64,000 nt of DNA from Paracoccus sigandri (GTDB lineage Bacteria; Pseudomonadota; Alphaproteobacteria; Rhodobacterales; Rhodobacteraceae): NCBI RefSeq assembly GCF_003709565.1, contig NZ_QNRC01000001.1, positions 62,001-126,000 of the forward strand, read 5' to 3'. Positions 63,306-64,000 of the stretch are shown one piece after another; within the stretch, counting starts at the first letter, position 1, and each line of letters begins with the position of its first letter. Under the pieces are notes generated by a model. That model did not search any database. It was not told the DNA's origin and saw only the letters and a program-made list of their open reading frames with translations. Made by a program: the position numbers and the translations under genes.

Positions 63306-64000
63306 TCAGGCGGTGGCGGCGGTGAGGGCGCGCCATTCGGCCATCAGCGCGGCGCGGTCGAAGGCGGCGGGCGGGCGGCGCAGGGCCAGCGCGGCGGCGG
63401 CGCGGCGGCGGGCCTGGGGGGACATGGGGCCGGCGGCGGCCACCACGGGCTCCATCTCGGCGATCGTGCCGTTGCAATGCAGGACCAGGTCGCAGCCGGC
63501 GGCGATCGAGGCCCTGGCGCGTTCGGGTTCGGAGCCGGCCAGCGCGTTCATGGTGATGTCGTCGGTCATCAGCAGGCCGTCGAAGCCGATCCGGTCGCGG
63601 ATCAGCGCGATCATCCGCGCCGAGGCGGTGGCCGGCGCGTCGTCCAGCGCGGTGAAGCGGATATGGGCAGTCATGCCCATCGGCAGGTCGCAAAGCGCGC
63701 GGAACGGGGCGAAATCCAGCGATTCCAGGTCCGCCGGGTCGGCCGTCACCATGGGCAGGCCGTGATGGCTGTCGGCGATGGCGCGGCCGTGGCCGGGCAT
63801 GTGCTTCATCACCGGCAGTACGCCCGCCGCCAGGAGCCCGTCCGCCGCCGCGCGGCCAAGGGTGGCGACGGTTTCGGGGTCCGAGCCCAGGCAGCGGTTG
63901 CGCAGGAAGGGATGGGTGTCGGGCTGGGCCACGTCCAGCGTCGGCGCGCAATCCGAATCGATGCCGACGTCGCGCAGCTCGGCCCCGATCAGCGCATAGC
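63306..64000 (-). CDS. nagZ: Beta-N-acetylhexosaminidase NagZ, partial
   Basis: This GH3 enzyme removes N-acetylglucosamine from anhydromuropeptides during wall recycling in the cytoplasm. The visible part has 'PVMKHMPGHGRAIADSHHGL' (the His/Asp catalytic loop) and 'FDGLLMTDDITMNALAGSEP', where the nucleophile Asp lies in 'LMTDDITM'. The open frame continues beyond position 64000 ('YALIGAELRDVGIDSDCAPT'), so the N-terminus is outside the window. The internal GTG that could be taken as a start is not the real one. Confidence 0.92.
   Translation of the reverse strand, partial: YALIGAELRDVGIDSDCAPTLDVAQPDTHPFLRNRCLGSDPETVATLGRAAADGLLAAGVLPVMKHMPGHGRAIADSHHGLPMVTADPADLESLDFAPFRALCDLPMGMTAHIRFTALDDAPATASARMIALIRDRIGFDGLLMTDDITMNALAGSEPERARASIAAGCDLVLHCNGTIAEMEPVVAAAGPMSPQARRRAAAALALRRPPAAFDRAALMAEWRALTAATA

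Overview
The window is 64 kb of GC-rich alphaproteobacterial chromosome. Gene content and style point to the Rhodobacteraceae, most like Paracoccus or a close relative: heterotetrameric sarcosine oxidase, a fused PhaAB-type Mrp antiporter, CcmI, phosphatidylcholine synthase, SseB-like and DUF1289 proteins, and a pyrG, folK, rpoZ and spoT neighbourhood. The genus is inference; the family-level call is firmer. Nearly all of the sequence is ordinary core genome packed into operons with 1-8 nt overlaps. I see no insertion sequence, prophage, CRISPR array, rRNA, toxin-antitoxin pair or defence island.

Layout. 1-5.7 kb: sarcosine oxidase operon soxB-(small membrane protein)-(putative small ORF)-soxD-soxA-soxG, minus strand. 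5.9-8 kb: ccmI, ruvX and a DUF1289 protein. 8-10.4 kb: a cbpA/cbpM co-chaperone pair and a Tas-like aldo/keto reductase. 10.6-14.9 kb: an Rrf2 regulator followed by a sulfate ABC transporter (cysP, cysT, cysW, short cysA). 14.9-21.1 kb: six-gene Mrp Na+/H+ antiporter operon read from a strong-looking promoter, then tRNA-Arg(CCG). 21.6-26.9 kb: a glycosyltransferase-like protein, ileS, queF and a truncated haemoglobin. 26.9-30.2 kb: operon ispH-gst-lysE-rnhA-TRIC. 30.4-35.7 kb: lipoprotein, cobQ, secG, pyrG and small proteins. 35.8-40.3 kb: NYN-domain protein, folK, rpoZ, spoT/relA and a DUF2062 protein. 40.3-46.9 kb: cell-shape operon mreB-mreC-mreD-mrdA-rodA plus a hydroxyacid dehydrogenase. 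47.1-49.8 kb: a rhamnosyltransferase-like gene and leuA with a leucine attenuator. 49.9-54 kb: small secreted proteins, pcs, sseB-like, a serine hydrolase and bamE. 54.1-57.2 kb: yceD-rpmF-plsX-fabH. 57.2-61.6 kb: a zinc-finger protein, ihfA, a MerR regulator, tRNA-Pro(GGG), a double-domain dCTP deaminase and an rRNA methyltransferase. 61.6-64 kb: scpB, scpA and partial nagZ.

How the genes work together. The operons cover one-carbon/sarcosine catabolism, sulfate uptake, cation/pH homeostasis, cell elongation, the link between ribosomal protein L32 and fatty-acid initiation, leucine synthesis and chromosome condensation. The most informative non-coding observations are a leucine attenuator upstream of leuA, a family of short hairpin-forming repeats at gene 3' ends (two copies are 53/54 identical and inverted), and several good promoter matches. 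The least explained coding material is the pair of small ORFs inside the sarcosine oxidase operon and the 33-residue extension in front of the cysP signal peptide. I found no convincing undescribed multi-gene system.
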